A stretch of DNA of 64,000 nt. Origin: Heracleum sosnowskyi (Eukaryota; Streptophyta; Magnoliopsida; Apiales; Apiaceae). A model generated the notes under the pieces. The model made no database searches. It was not told the DNA's origin and worked only from the letters and a program-made list of their open reading frames with translations. Shown one piece after another: positions 32,423-44,689 of the stretch. The stretch is from the NCBI GenBank assembly GCA_030848705.1, contig CM061236.1, forward strand, positions 58,857,481 to 58,921,480, written 5' to 3'. The first letter of the stretch is position 1. Every line of letters begins with the position of its first letter. Position numbers and translations under genes: made by a program.

Positions 32423-34413
32423 TGTGACGCCCTCCAAACCCGGGGTACAGATTTGAGGAGTCATCCGACCAACGGAACACTATTTAACACATGCATAATA
32501 TATATAAAGACACAATTACCCCTTGACCAAGACCGCATCCAGATTATGGCAATGAACACAAGCTACTACAATCTTTTATTATTACAATACCAGTTTTATC
32601 AGAGTTATTACATCACAACTAAAGTTCAAATCTAGACATTAATCTAGAAAAGCAAAATAACAACTACCCTGCCAATAACAATGACTCGAGGGGCTCTCCT
32701 GGCTGCTGGTGAACTATCGGTCACGCTATGCCAACTCATACTCTCGCTTCACTGGAATAGGGTTAGAAAACAACAAGCAAGAGTGAGCCAAAATTGCTCA
32801 GCAAACATCAACGAATCATTTCTATCACAGTTGTAAGGATATGAATTTATGATATCAGAATCAACAATATTTAGCTAACACATGCTTTGTATCAATAATG
32901 ATTGAAGTAAAGAATTAGAATTTGGCTTATACATTTTATTCAAATCAAAGGTTGTGCTGCTGGCCAACCACGCATCAACCCCGGACTAGCTCATGTCATA
33001 GTCCTCTACTGGATCCCAGGCCAATCTGGGCCTTAAGTTATTCCGACCATAAATATGGCCCGACCAATTACTGGTCCATTTTTAAAAACACATGCCAAAT
33101 CTATAATAGGGTATAAACAATAACATGCTCAATAAGATAAACTGAATGTATAGTAATTGCAAAAGAGCTTCAACTGTTCAGTATCAACGAAGATCGAGAA
33201 AGAATCATGGAGTAATTTCAATGGTACAGTGTACTCATTCAATAAGGAAATCAATATTGGTAATCGTTAATCAATGACCGTAATCGGTAGTCAAGATGGA
33301 AGTCAAATAATCAATGGTTGTCAATGATAATCAAAGGATGATAAATAACAACAATAGGTGGTAAACAATAATCAAGTGAATTGGAAATAAGGGTTTCCGA
33401 TGCAGATCAAATCAAAGAATCAAGAATCTCTAAGGAAATGGAATCAGTTGTCCAAATGCGGTTAAAAGATTGATAATTTGAATTGTTCTGGGGATAACGG
33501 TATTCAAGTAATCAAGACAATAATAAATTTTATCACAAGTAAGGGCACAGATACTTGCCTGGTCTAAGCTGCTGTCGGATCGACTCTGCTCACTCTACTT
33601 TCCCCTTTCCCTTGCTCCGGGAACTCGATTCAGATGATGATGAGGTTGGAAGATTCTGAAACTAGATTTTTGGAGCTTTGATTTGAGTATAAGAACTTCA
33701 AATTTGGACTTCAATAACACTTAGAACGAATTGATTGAAGATCAAGAACACAAAAATAATTTTTGGGAATTTCGGATTTTTTGAGTAATTGCTGAAGATT
33801 TGCTATGAGTTATGAAGTCTGATTTGTCTTTTTATATTTCTGGAAAAATAATACCCCAAATAACATTTTTGGATCGATATTGATTCGTTAGATCGTTTAA
33901 AAACCCTAATTAGGTCAAAAACACGTTTTACGAAAAATAAGGGGTTAAAAAGGTTGATGATTATCCAAATTGATATATATCATTATATAACTAATGCTCA
34001 AGAATACTAGGGCTATAACAACTTCAATATTGATATAGAACGACAAATCCGTCCCCTTAAGCAATTAGGGTTCGGAACGATTTTTCCTTTTTCGGATCAA
34101 AAATTGAAATTGATTTGCAGAATCAAATAGGTAGGGTTAAATAGAATCCCATAACCCTTTCGATAACGATTGGAATACGAAAGACGAAGAATTAAAAATG
34201 AATGTACGAAATTTCAACGGGGCCTTGAATTATCAAAACGGCTCAAATTTGAAGAAAATTCCAAATGACGAAATTTTTGAAAGGGGCTTCTGACTCACCA
34301 TTTAGCACATAATCACACACTAAATATCATATAATAATATTCCAATATTCCAAAATAAATATTTTAGATTAAATATATCATTTAATCAAATAATAAAATT
34401 CACGGATATTACA
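32423..34413 (-). repeat. Gypsy element 5' LTR
   Basis: 1991 bp direct repeat of 25077-27067. It carries the promoter for minus-strand transcription of the element. No core promoter element was assigned. Confidence 0.95.
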
Positions 34414-34418
34414 GTCCA
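34414..34418. repeat. Target-site duplication GTCCA, right copy (gypsy element)
   Basis: It follows LTR end ATTACA directly and equals 25072-25076. Confidence 0.93.
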
Positions 34419-34539
34419 TGTCAACCTTATGTCAGTTGCATTTTGCATTTTGTCCTGATATTTGGACCATGTAATTGTACCAGCCTTGTTGTAGGTGTTA
34501 GTGGGGTCTTACACGTACTTTGTCTGTTGTACAACATGT

Positions 34540-34965
34540 CATGTTCAGTCTGTGGGACTTGTAGACCTTGTAGGCTTTGTGGACATTGTAAGTTTTGTTT
34601 ATAACTTGAGATTGTCATGCGTTGGCTTTGTCTTGCACATACATTGTCCATTGTACAACATGTCATGTCCAACCCTTGTGGGCTTTATGGACCTTGCAGA
34701 CAATGTGGATCTTGTAGACAATGGGGACCTTGCAGGCATTTTTGGACCTTGCAGTCAATGGGAACCTTGCAGGCATTGTTGGGCCTTGTAGACATTGTGA
34801 ACCTTGCACATACCTTTATAAGATTTATGGAACTTTCAGGCAATATGGACCTTGCAGACATTGTTGGACCTTGCAGGCATTGTGAACCTTACAGGCAATG
34901 CGAATCTTATAATGTGAATCTTATAATGCGAATCTTATAAACATGGTAGACCTTGCAGGTCTTGT
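34540..34965. repeat. Degenerate minisatellite, unit about 18-20 bp (ggaccttgcaggcattgtt)
   Basis: About fifteen imperfect units of the type gga-cctt-g-cag-gca-ttg follow one another, ending in a gcgaatcttataat sub-repeat (34910-34940). Open frames across it are Cys/Trp-rich by periodicity and not convincing genes. A similar but shorter ggcttgttgggctttgt tract lies at 24766-24860 on the other side of the gypsy insertion. Confidence 0.7.
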
Positions 34966-36102
34966 TATGAACTTGGACTTGATATTTGCTTATAAATCGA
35001 CCTTTCACAAATCACATACTATCACTCATGATATTGGCTCTAATATTGAAGTTCCAGAGACATGTAGTGAATCCACATCATCTTGTATCATGTTTAAATA
35101 ATAATTTAGTATCATTTTTGAAATATAGTCAATTATTATAGGCATTGTAGTAAAACACCTTACAAATTCAATAAATTTTGGCCCTAATTATTTTATGTCA
35201 CTTTACCCAGTCATTTTTGCTAACTTCATTATGTTCTAAGAGCATCTCAATTAGTGAAAAAACTTAGTTATACTATCCTAGGTGTCACATGATATCGATT
35301 ATATGTAAAAAAAAACACTCCAATGCATATTCCTCCTTAACAAAAATTATAGACAATCATATTATATCGGTTATATCTGAACCAACATTACCCTTTGAAA
35401 ATTATACACTACTATTATTATAACTAAATTTCATTGGAGTTTTTTTTATCCCCTTTATATAAAATTTTAACTATTTTCTAATTTAATTTTTTTAACTAAC
35501 CATTATAGTTATTGTCGTTGTAGATACTCTAAAAGAGTATGGTGTAGAATGCCACCCATAATGATGAGTAATATATTTGAAACTATTGACTTATAAAAAA
35601 TAATATACTTGAATGATAATATTAAATTTTATGAAAAAATCAAATTATCTATTAATATACATCTTAAAGACTTTTTAGCTTGAAAAATATATTTTTTGAA
35701 TTTATTAATATTTTTATGACTTTTACGAACACATGTTTTTCGAACCCATAACATAAATCTCAAATAAGCGGGTTGTCAATCAACATTTGCATGTGACTTG
35801 AAAGATATGTTTTTTAATTTATTATTACTTTTATGACTTATTCCAATTCCACGAATACATATTTTTCAAACCCATAACTTAAATCTCAAATAACCGAGTT
35901 GTCAATCAACATTTGCATTTGAATAAATTATGACATACAATAACTTTTTATTACATGTTGTAATTTGACTTGTTATAAAAAGTTAGTTGCAAATAGGATA
36001 AATATGAGGAATACAAAACCGCAACTTACTCAAAAGGAGATTAGTCCACAATTTGTAGGGTGCTCGTTTTACAACAATCTTGGAAAATTACATAAAAGTA
36101 AG
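34966..36102. other. Intergenic, AT-rich, with one tandem duplication
   Basis: No gene, RNA or element end recognised apart from the duplicated block at 35679-35926. Confidence 0.6.
35679..35926. repeat. Tandem duplication of about 118-130 bp
   Basis: A block starting cttgaaa.atat at 35679 recurs at 35797 and ends with ttgtcaatcaacatttgcat in both copies. The second copy is slightly longer and diverged by around ten percent by eye. Confidence 0.75.
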
Positions 36103-36986
36103 GTTTTGTTTGTTTTCTAGAATACATTTTTCAGGAAAATATTTTTTAACCTTTTCAGCATTTGTTTGGCCTTGAAATTTTTTTTTTAGTAAAATGTCTT
36201 TTGTGTGTTGTTTTGACGTTTTGAAAAATTATATTTTAAATTTTCCCGTGTTTGTTTGATTTTCAGGAAAAGAAAAGATTTTCCAATAGTAGAATTTTTT
36301 TTTAAGAAAAATAATGAGTTATGAAAAATGACTTATTCATTTCAGAACAGGAAAACATTTTCTAAAATGAACAAATTCTCATTGTTATTCATAATTTTTT
36401 ATGGAATTTTTTTTTCAAGACACTTTTTTTCAAAAAAAATTCAGAGATACTTTTTTCCAAGAATTTTTTTGTTAAGAAATTTTTCCCGAGAATTTTTTTC
36501 TCGAGAGTTTTTCAGAGAATTTTCTCACTGAAATTTTTTGAAGAAATTTCTTTTCGATAAAATTTTTGCGGAAAGTTTTTTCCGAAAAATTTCTTTCCAA
36601 GAAATTGTTCCGAGAACCCGAGAAAATTTTCTTAAGATTTCTTCCCATTTTTTTCATGCTCAAATTTTTTTTTAAAAAAACATTTCAAGAACTATTTGAA
36701 AAATAAATTTTGAGCATTCATTTTACAGTAAAACCTTGATAATTTAATACTCAATAAATTAATAAAATCTTTCAGTCTTGATATAATAGAATTGATGTAT
36801 ATTTTATCTCGATAAATTAATAAAATTTACCAATCTCATAATTTACCAAGATTTTACTGTACTTGAAAAATATTTTCCATAAAATGTTCTAGGAAAATAG
36901 CTTATGAAAAATATTTTCCAGAAAAATATATTACATAGAAAACATTTTCCAAAATCAAGTTATTTTCTGACAAACAAACGGAATCT
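36103..36986. mobile_element. Fold-back or TIR element rich in ggaaaat/attttcc
   Basis: The left end gttttgtttgttttctag and the right end caaacaaacggaatct are imperfect inverted repeats, and the interior consists of gaaaattttt-type runs that pair across the centre. The family is unassigned. The apparent Phe/Ser/Arg-rich frames in it follow from the simple repeat and are not genes. It is interrupted by the MITE at 36726-36859. Confidence 0.5.
36726..36859. mobile_element. Emigrant-like MITE, 134 bp, TA target duplication
   Basis: The left terminus CAGTAAAACCTTGATAA and the right terminus, read inward as CAGTAAAATCTTGGTAA, form inverted repeats of about 22 bp. TA flanks both ends (36724-36725 and 36860-36861). 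Terminal sequence and TA duplication match the pogo-derived Emigrant family. There is no coding capacity. Confidence 0.85.
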
Positions 36987-37606
36987 AAGAAGTCGATAAT
37001 TTGTGAGATGCTACATACGGAAAGTCAGGTCTTAAGCAAAGCAAGAAAATAATTCTGCAAACGAAGCAACATTACAATTTCATTTAGGGACAATAATTTA
37101 TAGGGGAATGTTGGTTGTTTCACAGTAGACCTAATGAGCATTCTGTATTGAAGGATTGAACTGACAAGCAAAACTGTTCAATCTCAAGGGGAAAAAACAA
37201 CAGACAGGAAGGGTAACCGCCTTTTGGTGATTTTGCAGTCACAAAATACTGATGGAACAAAAGCTAGATAGATACCTCCCTACAGATGGCTGCACTTGTC
37301 AAACATCATTTTCATCATCTATGGTAAAACTCATTAGCTGTCATTCCCAAGTGGATCCACATTTATAGTATTTCACAACTATGTGAATTCCCATAGGTCA
37401 AACAACCACCCAATAAATTCTTCTCTTTCCATCTCCACAAAAATACTACAAGCCGAATAACTTCCTTTCTATATCAGTCGAGTACAATTGTGAAATACAG
37501 CCCAATAGCTATAGTAACCTAAATAAGGAGGATTAACAGGCCCCTCCAGGCAAAACTAGATTTTAATTATCTTTAGTTTTTTACCTACTCCAACCCCATA
37601 GACCAG
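36987..37606 (-). other. Downstream region and presumed 3' UTR of the NOP2-type gene
   Basis: No coding signal. It directly follows the NOP2 stop codon on the minus strand. No poly(A) signal is singled out. Confidence 0.5.
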
Positions 37607-40600
37607 TCATTCAGTAGTTTGAGCTTTTTTTGCAACTTTCTTCTCCTTAGAAAAAGATTTTCCCTTTGCTGCTGTCCTCAAAGCTGCTCGTTTCTCTTCT
37701 CTGCAATAATTTCATATAGTTTAACTGTCTCAGTTAGCAAACAAATCAAAGGCAAGGCTAATAAATGAATGATACCTAGTAGGCTCGAGAGAATTTATAC
37801 CTCCGAGCTAACATCTTTATATACAGACTTAACATCTAGTTAAAGAGTGAGCATAGCTCATAAATTTCAAAGCCATCTAGTTTGTTTCACATTTTTGTAT
37901 TTTTTTTCCACAAAAAGAGCTTGTACCTGGATTTTGAGATCTCATCTCTAGAAAAGCGTTTTCTCTCTTTTCTTTTTTTACCGGAAAATGTCTTTTCATC
38001 CTTCCCATTTTCAGCGACACCATTATTGGGTTGAACCTTTTCTCTTGTAGTGCTTTCATGCTTTCTATGGTGTACTACTTTGTCCTCAACGTTCTTTTTT
38101 ATGACACTTTCAGTGGGCTCAATCACTTCATCCACACCTTCTGGCTGTTCGGCAGTTGGAGCAGGAGCAGCCCTGGAATTGCTCATTTTTTTCAACTGCA
38201 AGGTTTTCAAGATGAAGAGCCGTAACTTAGACCTACTACAGCATTGATTTAAAATCAATATATCAAATTAACTCAAGAAAGGATTTGATGCAGAATGTTT
38301 AAACAAATTCAATCCAGACCGCTGAGATAATTTTATACCCCATAACAGCAATGCCATATTTTCACATGGGAAATTTTGTTTCCATCATTTCAATAATTTA
38401 CTATTGCAAATTTTATAAACAAGATTGATAGTACTTCATTTAAAATATAGTGTCTTAAAGGAATACACCATATTCATTCCCACGACCTTCCTACGACCAA
38501 GGAAAGAAAGTTGGTACCAATGTCGAGTATACCTTTGCAACAAAAAATCCATCCATGTTGTGAACATGTGGATAGAAACGCCTCGTCTTTTCTAAGGATG
38601 GGTGGAATCGCTGCTCCCTGTAGTTGGTGAATCTGGAATTGAGAAGTATTAGTATCTACAATAAGAAAATGTAGCTCAAGAAAATAAGACAGTAAACGTT
38701 CCACATACCCAGGACGCCCAAAGTCAAGTCCACATGGGACAAGTTTCACATCCCTCTTTTTGAGTGCATAGTCTATTACAGCTTCATTCTGCAAGAAGCA
38801 ACATTTTATAAAAGGAGAAGTAATTTCTGAAAATTAAAGAGCGACTTAACTCATAAAAGCATACCTCAGCAACCATAATAGAGCAAGTGGAGTAAACTAT
38901 GTAGCCTCCTGATTTTGAATTTGCATCAACCATATCTATGGCTGCAAGGATCAACTCCTATAGAGAATAGAGAAATACTTCCATCAAATTCTAAAATGCA
39001 TAGCAAAAAGTATACTCTATTTATTTAAAAGTTTAAAAATGACAATATACAAGGCCTAGTATAGTTTGAGTCACTGTTTAAAAAGATGATTTATACCTTC
39101 TGAAGATGACAGCAACTCTGTATATCTTCAAGACTTTTAGAGGTTTTGACAGATTCGTCTTTCGATATAACCTGTATCACATATTAATGCTTTCTAATTC
39201 CAAACGAAGCAGAAAGGAACAAGTAAAATTTAAAAAGAAAATAGAAAAAGAAAGCAAAAAAAAAGAAGCACGTACTCCGGTACCACTGCAAGGAGCATCC
39301 AGCAAAACCCTGTCAGCTGAGTTCTGGCCCAGAACTTTGGGCAGCTGATATTGGAAGGGAGTAAGAAAAAAGTAAACATGAGACATGCTGAACAGAGTTC
39401 ATCAACGAATAAATTATTGCCTAATTCTGTATTGTACAATGTGATTATATTTATATAATAGATGTTATTTTTAGTAGAGTTATTACTAAAGTACTTACGA
39501 ATCAAACCATGATTCAAATTGGATATAAAAAATGTGATATAAAGTGAGACAGAAAATTTACAATAGATACATTACAAACAATTTCACCATATATGAAGGT
39601 GCAGATTCTGACCTCCCTCCCATCATAGTTGCAAACAACAGTGTTCGTCACTCCCATCCGAGATAGATTTGCCGTTAGTGACTTAAGTCTTTTCTCCTTC
39701 ATCTCATTTGCAAAAATTACACCTGTCATCATTTCCATAAATATACTTCTAGAAAATATATAAAGGGTCCTATTCAAACATATATATTTTTTTTCTTTCT
39801 AAATTCTAAAAATGCAATAACTGAAAAACAGAGTGGAGACTTGAAAAAATGAATTCATGATTGCATCCAAGATTTTGGAATGTTGAGCACAAAATATACT
39901 AGAGAAACGTAAGTGATACTTCTACAGATATAGATCAAAACTTCAATGTATGTGTGTACACTTCTTACAATTTACATATGCAGCGAATACACCTTGGTTT
40001 CAACTTGCATAGCTTTAGCAGTTTCAGCTGATACTTTGTGCAACTAGCAATTGCTAACTAAGAAATGTACAACCCACTAAGCTACATAATTGAGTTCCTG
40101 GAAACTATTAAATTTCAACGATAACTACAACTACATTTTTTGATAGGTGGGTATAGATATTAAGATGTTTACAGATCATGTCATCAGCCTCTTGGTTATT
40201 TGGTTAAATAGTAACCAAAGGAGCACCGGTAAATGCAGAAGCCTTTTGTTCACAGCTTCGAGTTACAGGTTTATTGACTCTTTCTTTTCTTCTCCACCAA
40301 AATCTTTTATATTTATTTCTCACCACAATAAAAGTATTCCAAAGTCATGCATGAAGACGATGTACAGAAAGCAATTCCACAGGCACTAATAGAAAAGAAA
40401 CAAACACAACAAAATAGGCTACAATGGTATTACATACCACTGTTCTTCATAAGCGCAGCAACATACGTTGTTTTACCACCAGGAGCAGCTCTGCCACAAT
40501 TAAATTTGCTATTAATAGAGTGGAATAAGTGCAAGGAAAGCAGCAAACATGAAGCACATAACATTCAGAGCCTGGCAAAGCCTGAGCTGAGCAATACACC

Positions 40601-43600
40601 TATAACAATAAGCATATATAAACATGCATATGATGTCATCAGCTAGTTCAGCACTCAGCCCCTGAGTTTAAGATATATATTTGAAATCCATCTTCAACTT
40701 GAGACCCACAAATTCAGTTAAATAGCTCTGAACAGTAAATAAGGTGGTTGTCGCTAAGCTAAGGGTAAGTTGGAAACTTTATTGAGCAACAATAGAACTG
40801 TGATACAACTTTAAATGGAACTCTTCCATTTAAAGAGTTAGTGAAGGTGTTACAGCTGTATATCATATAATTTAATGTAGGCAGCACTGTTGTCACATCG
40901 CAACGACTCACAGCGCTGGCAAGGGGCCATGAGGCTTGGGTGAATAGGCATCTATACAGCAAAAAGGTGTTTGATACATACATTTTTAAAATTAGGATAA
41001 AATAATGATAAAAAGGAACCTGAGAGGTTCATCCCTTGAGACTTAGTGTAAAACTACATTGTATAGATAATAGATAGGATCGGTTTTGAATAATATAGAT
41101 AAGCTAGGGTTTATAAGCAACCTAATTCACTTTCAGGCTTTCAGCTTCCTATGTACTTAATAAATTAATAAGGAAATTCATAAGGAAATTCAAGTTCAAT
41201 GAAATAATTATTAATTATCTGTAAGGCCATATTCTAGCTGAAAACCCTTTCTTCTTGGTAATAAAAAGGGTTCAAGCATGGGGAGGCATGTGTGGAGGCA
41301 TGTGTGTGCAGTACTTAAATTCTTGTAATTGACCATAACCAAACAAGAATAAATAACTACTAATTAGTAATAACATGATCGAGAAAGATACAGTAACCAA
41401 GAACTGGAAGGAGCTTGATTTCCATTTTCTTAGTTTTTCTAGATCTACATATTTCTATATTATTATCTAAAATATTTCTAGCCTTAAGGTTATTCAGTGC
41501 CTACTCTATCCCTAGAACCTTACATTCTTCATTTTTATAACTGAAAAAATTATTCACCTCGGCCCTATGTTTGCTAAAGCCTTCAGCAAAATATATACAT
41601 AATAAACTTTATAACGAGCTATCTATGTCTATTCACTTGTAAATTATACAATCAAACTATTGTAAGCATAAGAGTTATAACTGTGATTGTTCAATTGTTA
41701 ATTATACTATTAACTATTGCAAGCATAAAAGTTAAAAAAAACGAGTACTCCAAATCTATCCTCCTGGGATAAAAAAGAGTTACTGTTTTTTATAATTTAT
41801 GATTTACATCAAAAAAAAAAAAACTTTGTGCTTATGTCTCTACTCTCTACATAAAGAAAATGCACAGCCTATTCTTTATGTTGCACTTAAAGTGATAAAG
41901 AACAAAAGTATAGAAGTTCACTATAAAAGACAAGTACTGCTAACTGATATGCAATAATATATTACTTACGCCATATCAACAACTCTTTCCTTCTCCTGAG
42001 GAGCAAGAGCCATAACAGGTAGAAAAGAGCTTGCACTTTGTAACTGTTGCAGAACTAGATGTTAGTAACTGGAATATATACAAGCTAAAAATATACTCCT
42101 TCACTTCCAAATAAAAACTCCTACTATGAACCAATTTCTACTTTAATTCTTAGCTTATAATTCTTGTGATTTGCAAGATTTTCACATGCATATCTAGTAC
42201 ACTACACATTTCAAAAATGACAACAAAAACTCAAAGTCCGAATCTTATGTGCAATAAAAGGAGAAGAATTTATCGCAATAGTACTTGGGTAAAAACATAT
42301 ATATATATATATACCATATAGAAACCAGCCATATATTCCGGAGTGGCACCAATGGGTACTTGAGAGTCATAAACAACTAAGCCAACCTGCACATTGGTGG
42401 AAATTTGATTAATGATTCTTGAAAAAAAAACATTGATACATAAGGCTGTAAAAAAAGTCTTAAGCAGGTCTTACTTTTGACCACTTGCTTAATGGATCTA
42501 AATTCACACCCCTGTTTAACAAAATACCAGCCAAATCTCTTCTGCGTGCCTGAGATTCAAAAAACCAACAACTTGTTATAATTTACCACAACACCAAAAA
42601 AAATCAGTAAAATATATCTACTCAAATATGTAATATCACCTTTAAAGTGTTAGTACGAAGACACATAGGCCGGGGCTTCTCAAATGCTTCGATAAGCTCG
42701 ACAAGTTCAACTGCTGGAAACATCTGCAAGACATTAAGAAATTTTAAAACCGACTCCAGCACCCTGCCAGAAAACATGAGAGTACAGAAACATAGATGTC
42801 ACCTCCACTAAGACCTCAATCAGGTAATCATTGTAACCATAGTATGAAGACAAATCCATTGTAAGCTGGTTAACATAATCCTTTCGTGACGCCCCTTCTT
42901 GACGTAGAGTCTTAAAATTTGAAAGCACCCGAACAACTGAAAAATTGCATCAAAATATTAATGTGCAAACATTCAATTGAAATTAACTTCACATTAAACA
43001 TAAACCATGCGACTCACTTTCTTTAATCCTGCGCTGGAGCCTTGGAAGATCAGGAGGTCCCTGCGCCTCTTCTTTAAGTTGCTATATTTCACAAAAATAA
43101 ACAATACAAATATATAAAATGAACTACAAGACTAAAAGAAACAATTCCAACCAAATATAACAATAGAAAAGAAGAAACCTGAGGCGTGAGCAATCTGAAA
43201 TCATCATCTTGTTCCTTAATGTTTATCAACATTTCATCTTTTGCCTCTTGCTCTTCTAACGCCTTCTTGGCGTCAATAGCTTTAGACTTTTTCTCAATAT
43301 CAGACCCATCCGACTCAGAATCAGAATCAGAACCCTTCTCTACAGAGACCAAAAACTCAATTAGAAAACAATGTATGTTTATGTAGTCATGTGCTACCTC
43401 AAACCATTTTAGCCTACAGACTGGGTAATTCAGTAATTACATAAACATAGGATTCACCATACAATTAAAGCATATAACAATCCAATTCATAATTAAAAAA
43501 CATAAAATGTAAATAATAAACACAAATAACCCTCGAAACGTAACAAAAAAGGTACCTTGATCATCATCATCAACAACATTATCCTCATCATCACTTCCGT

Positions 43601-43820
43601 GAAGAAAATCATCAGTGAATGGTTGGTCAGCATCGGACGAAACATCGGAAGCAGAATCAACTCCATCATCATGTTGCTCAACTACCATATCATCCTCATC
43701 GATATCACTAGCACTAATATCATCGTCTTTATGAAGTTTAGGGGTTGGGAGCTCAATTTCTTTCTTTTGCTTCTTTCTAGAATTAGTAGCTTTCTTTTTC
43801 ATTGTCCCTTTAGCACCCAT
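37607..43820 (-). CDS. NOP2: NOP2-type 25S rRNA (cytosine-C5) methyltransferase, 17 exons
   Basis: Exons in transcription order: 43556-43820, 43179-43339, 43018-43081, 42803-42936, 42640-42723, 42475-42549, 42315-42386, 41970-42043, 40438-40490, 39613-39722, 39276-39344, 39097-39171, 38865-38957, 38709-38788, 38533-38632, 37927-38195 and 37607-37700. All junctions are GT-AG and in phase, giving 623 residues. The N-terminus is Lys-rich then acidic (DSDSESDGSD). The SAM pocket is DMAAAPGGKTT (about 308-318). Motif IV is DAPCSGTG with Cys383, and motif VI is YSTCS with the nucleophile Cys437. The C-terminal tail is Lys/Arg-rich, as for nucleolar proteins. Family role: 5-methylcytosine in 25S/28S rRNA and 60S assembly. 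The Arabidopsis counterparts are NOP2A/OLI2 and NOP2B; which one this is remains open. Confidence 0.95.
40491..41969 (-). other. Longest intron of the NOP2-type gene (1479 bp)
   Basis: It separates the exon ending VVDMA from the one beginning AAPGGK, so it splits the SAM-binding loop (phase 2). Borders are gt...ag on the minus strand. No mobile element or internal gene is recognised inside. Confidence 0.85.
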
Positions 43821-44106
43821 TTAATCTACACAACACATATATATATATATATAAAAGAAATTGATAAATACACACATAATCTAATCATTTGGTTTATCAC
43901 ATACCCTGTTCTTGACAACATTAAACTTAAAAATACATAAAATTAGTGAAAAATAAGGCCACAAAGGTACCTTGGCTGTTCTTCAAATTCTCCCGCCGTC
44001 AAATATGTGTGTGTTGAATGTCTTGACCTAAGCATCGCTTCAGTACATATAGGAGATGCTTTGCTTTTTATGTATCTCTTCATGTATGTTTGTGTATAGG
44101 TATTTT

Positions 44107-44118
44107 TGGGCCGGCCCG
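44107..44118 (-). promoter_or_regulatory. Site II-type element (TGGGCC / GGGCCGGCCC) upstream of NOP2
   Basis: tgggccggcccg lies about 290 bp upstream of the NOP2 ATG. It combines a TGGGCC site II core with its inverted partner. Site II elements bind TCP factors and are enriched at ribosome-biogenesis genes, which fits the gene downstream. Binding is inferred. Confidence 0.55.
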
Positions 44119-44215
44119 TTTGTCTTGCATTCATTTCGGCCTTTCTTTTGATTCACATTCACAAGCCCGGTTCGGTTTGCCTTATTTTACACAAGACATA
44201 TACATCTATACTATC

Positions 44216-44610
44216 TATCTATACTATATATTGTTTGATAGTTTGGTCATATGTAGTTTGATCATCTAAATAACAACTCGTTAGATGTAAATATAGATAA
44301 ATGAGAACCGTTAGATGTAATATTAAAAAATATTATTTTCTTGATATCTAAAATGCTCCTACGGGTTCAAGGTTCGAATCCCGTCAATAACATATTATTA
44401 TTAAATATTCATATCATCTATTTTTCTAAGTTACATTCAAAAGTTCAAGATATTATTCCGTCAACAACATATTAAGAATTTTTAAGATTAAAATACAAAT
44501 AAATGTTAATAAAATAAGATAAAAAATACTAAAAAATCATATAAAAAATACTAAAATAATAAATAAAAAATACTAAAATTCATCCGTGTATCGCACAGCT
44601 TATATGCTAA
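44216..44610 (+). mobile_element. Helitron-like element X, about 395 bp
   Basis: The 5' end is TCTATACTATATATTG. The 3' end has the hairpin-like tail CCGTGTATCGCACAG and finishes GCTAA, a CTRR-type terminus. Inside is a tRNA B-box-like block, GGTTCGAATCC, at about 44370-44380. A second 3' tail (catcctgcatcgcacagg) follows at 44706-44735, so at least two copies overlap. There is no Rep/helicase coding, so it is non-autonomous. Confidence 0.55.
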
Positions 44611-44689
44611 AAAAACTTAGAATAACGTCATACATATATTATTATATTTGATTACTTTTTAAAATCATATAAATCAAAATATATATAAT

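Larger units (their letters stand above)
25077..34413 (-). mobile_element. Complete Ty3/gypsy chromovirus (Tekay-like), 9.3 kb, probably young
   Basis: Equal-length LTRs of 1991 bp (25077-27067 and 32423-34413), TGTGAC...ATTACA, with target duplication GTCCA. The primer-binding site adjoins the right LTR and the polypurine tract (aaggggggaagg on the minus strand) adjoins the left LTR. The polyprotein is uninterrupted from gag to chromodomain. Reading the LTRs side by side I find eight substitutions, about 0.4 percent, so insertion is recent and the element may still be mobile. It sits between the displaced kinase and NOP2 genes. Confidence 0.95.

Noticed and set aside
34427..34940. Cys- and Trp-rich frames on both strands
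   Set aside because: They follow the 18-20-bp minisatellite period; overlapping open frames on both strands are expected there.
36328..36663. Phe/Ser/Arg-rich frames on both strands
   Set aside because: Product of the ggaaaat/attttcc simple sequence in the fold-back element.
40147..40646. Plus-strand frames inside the NOP2 gene
   Set aside because: They overlap a NOP2 exon and introns on the opposite strand and show no domain.
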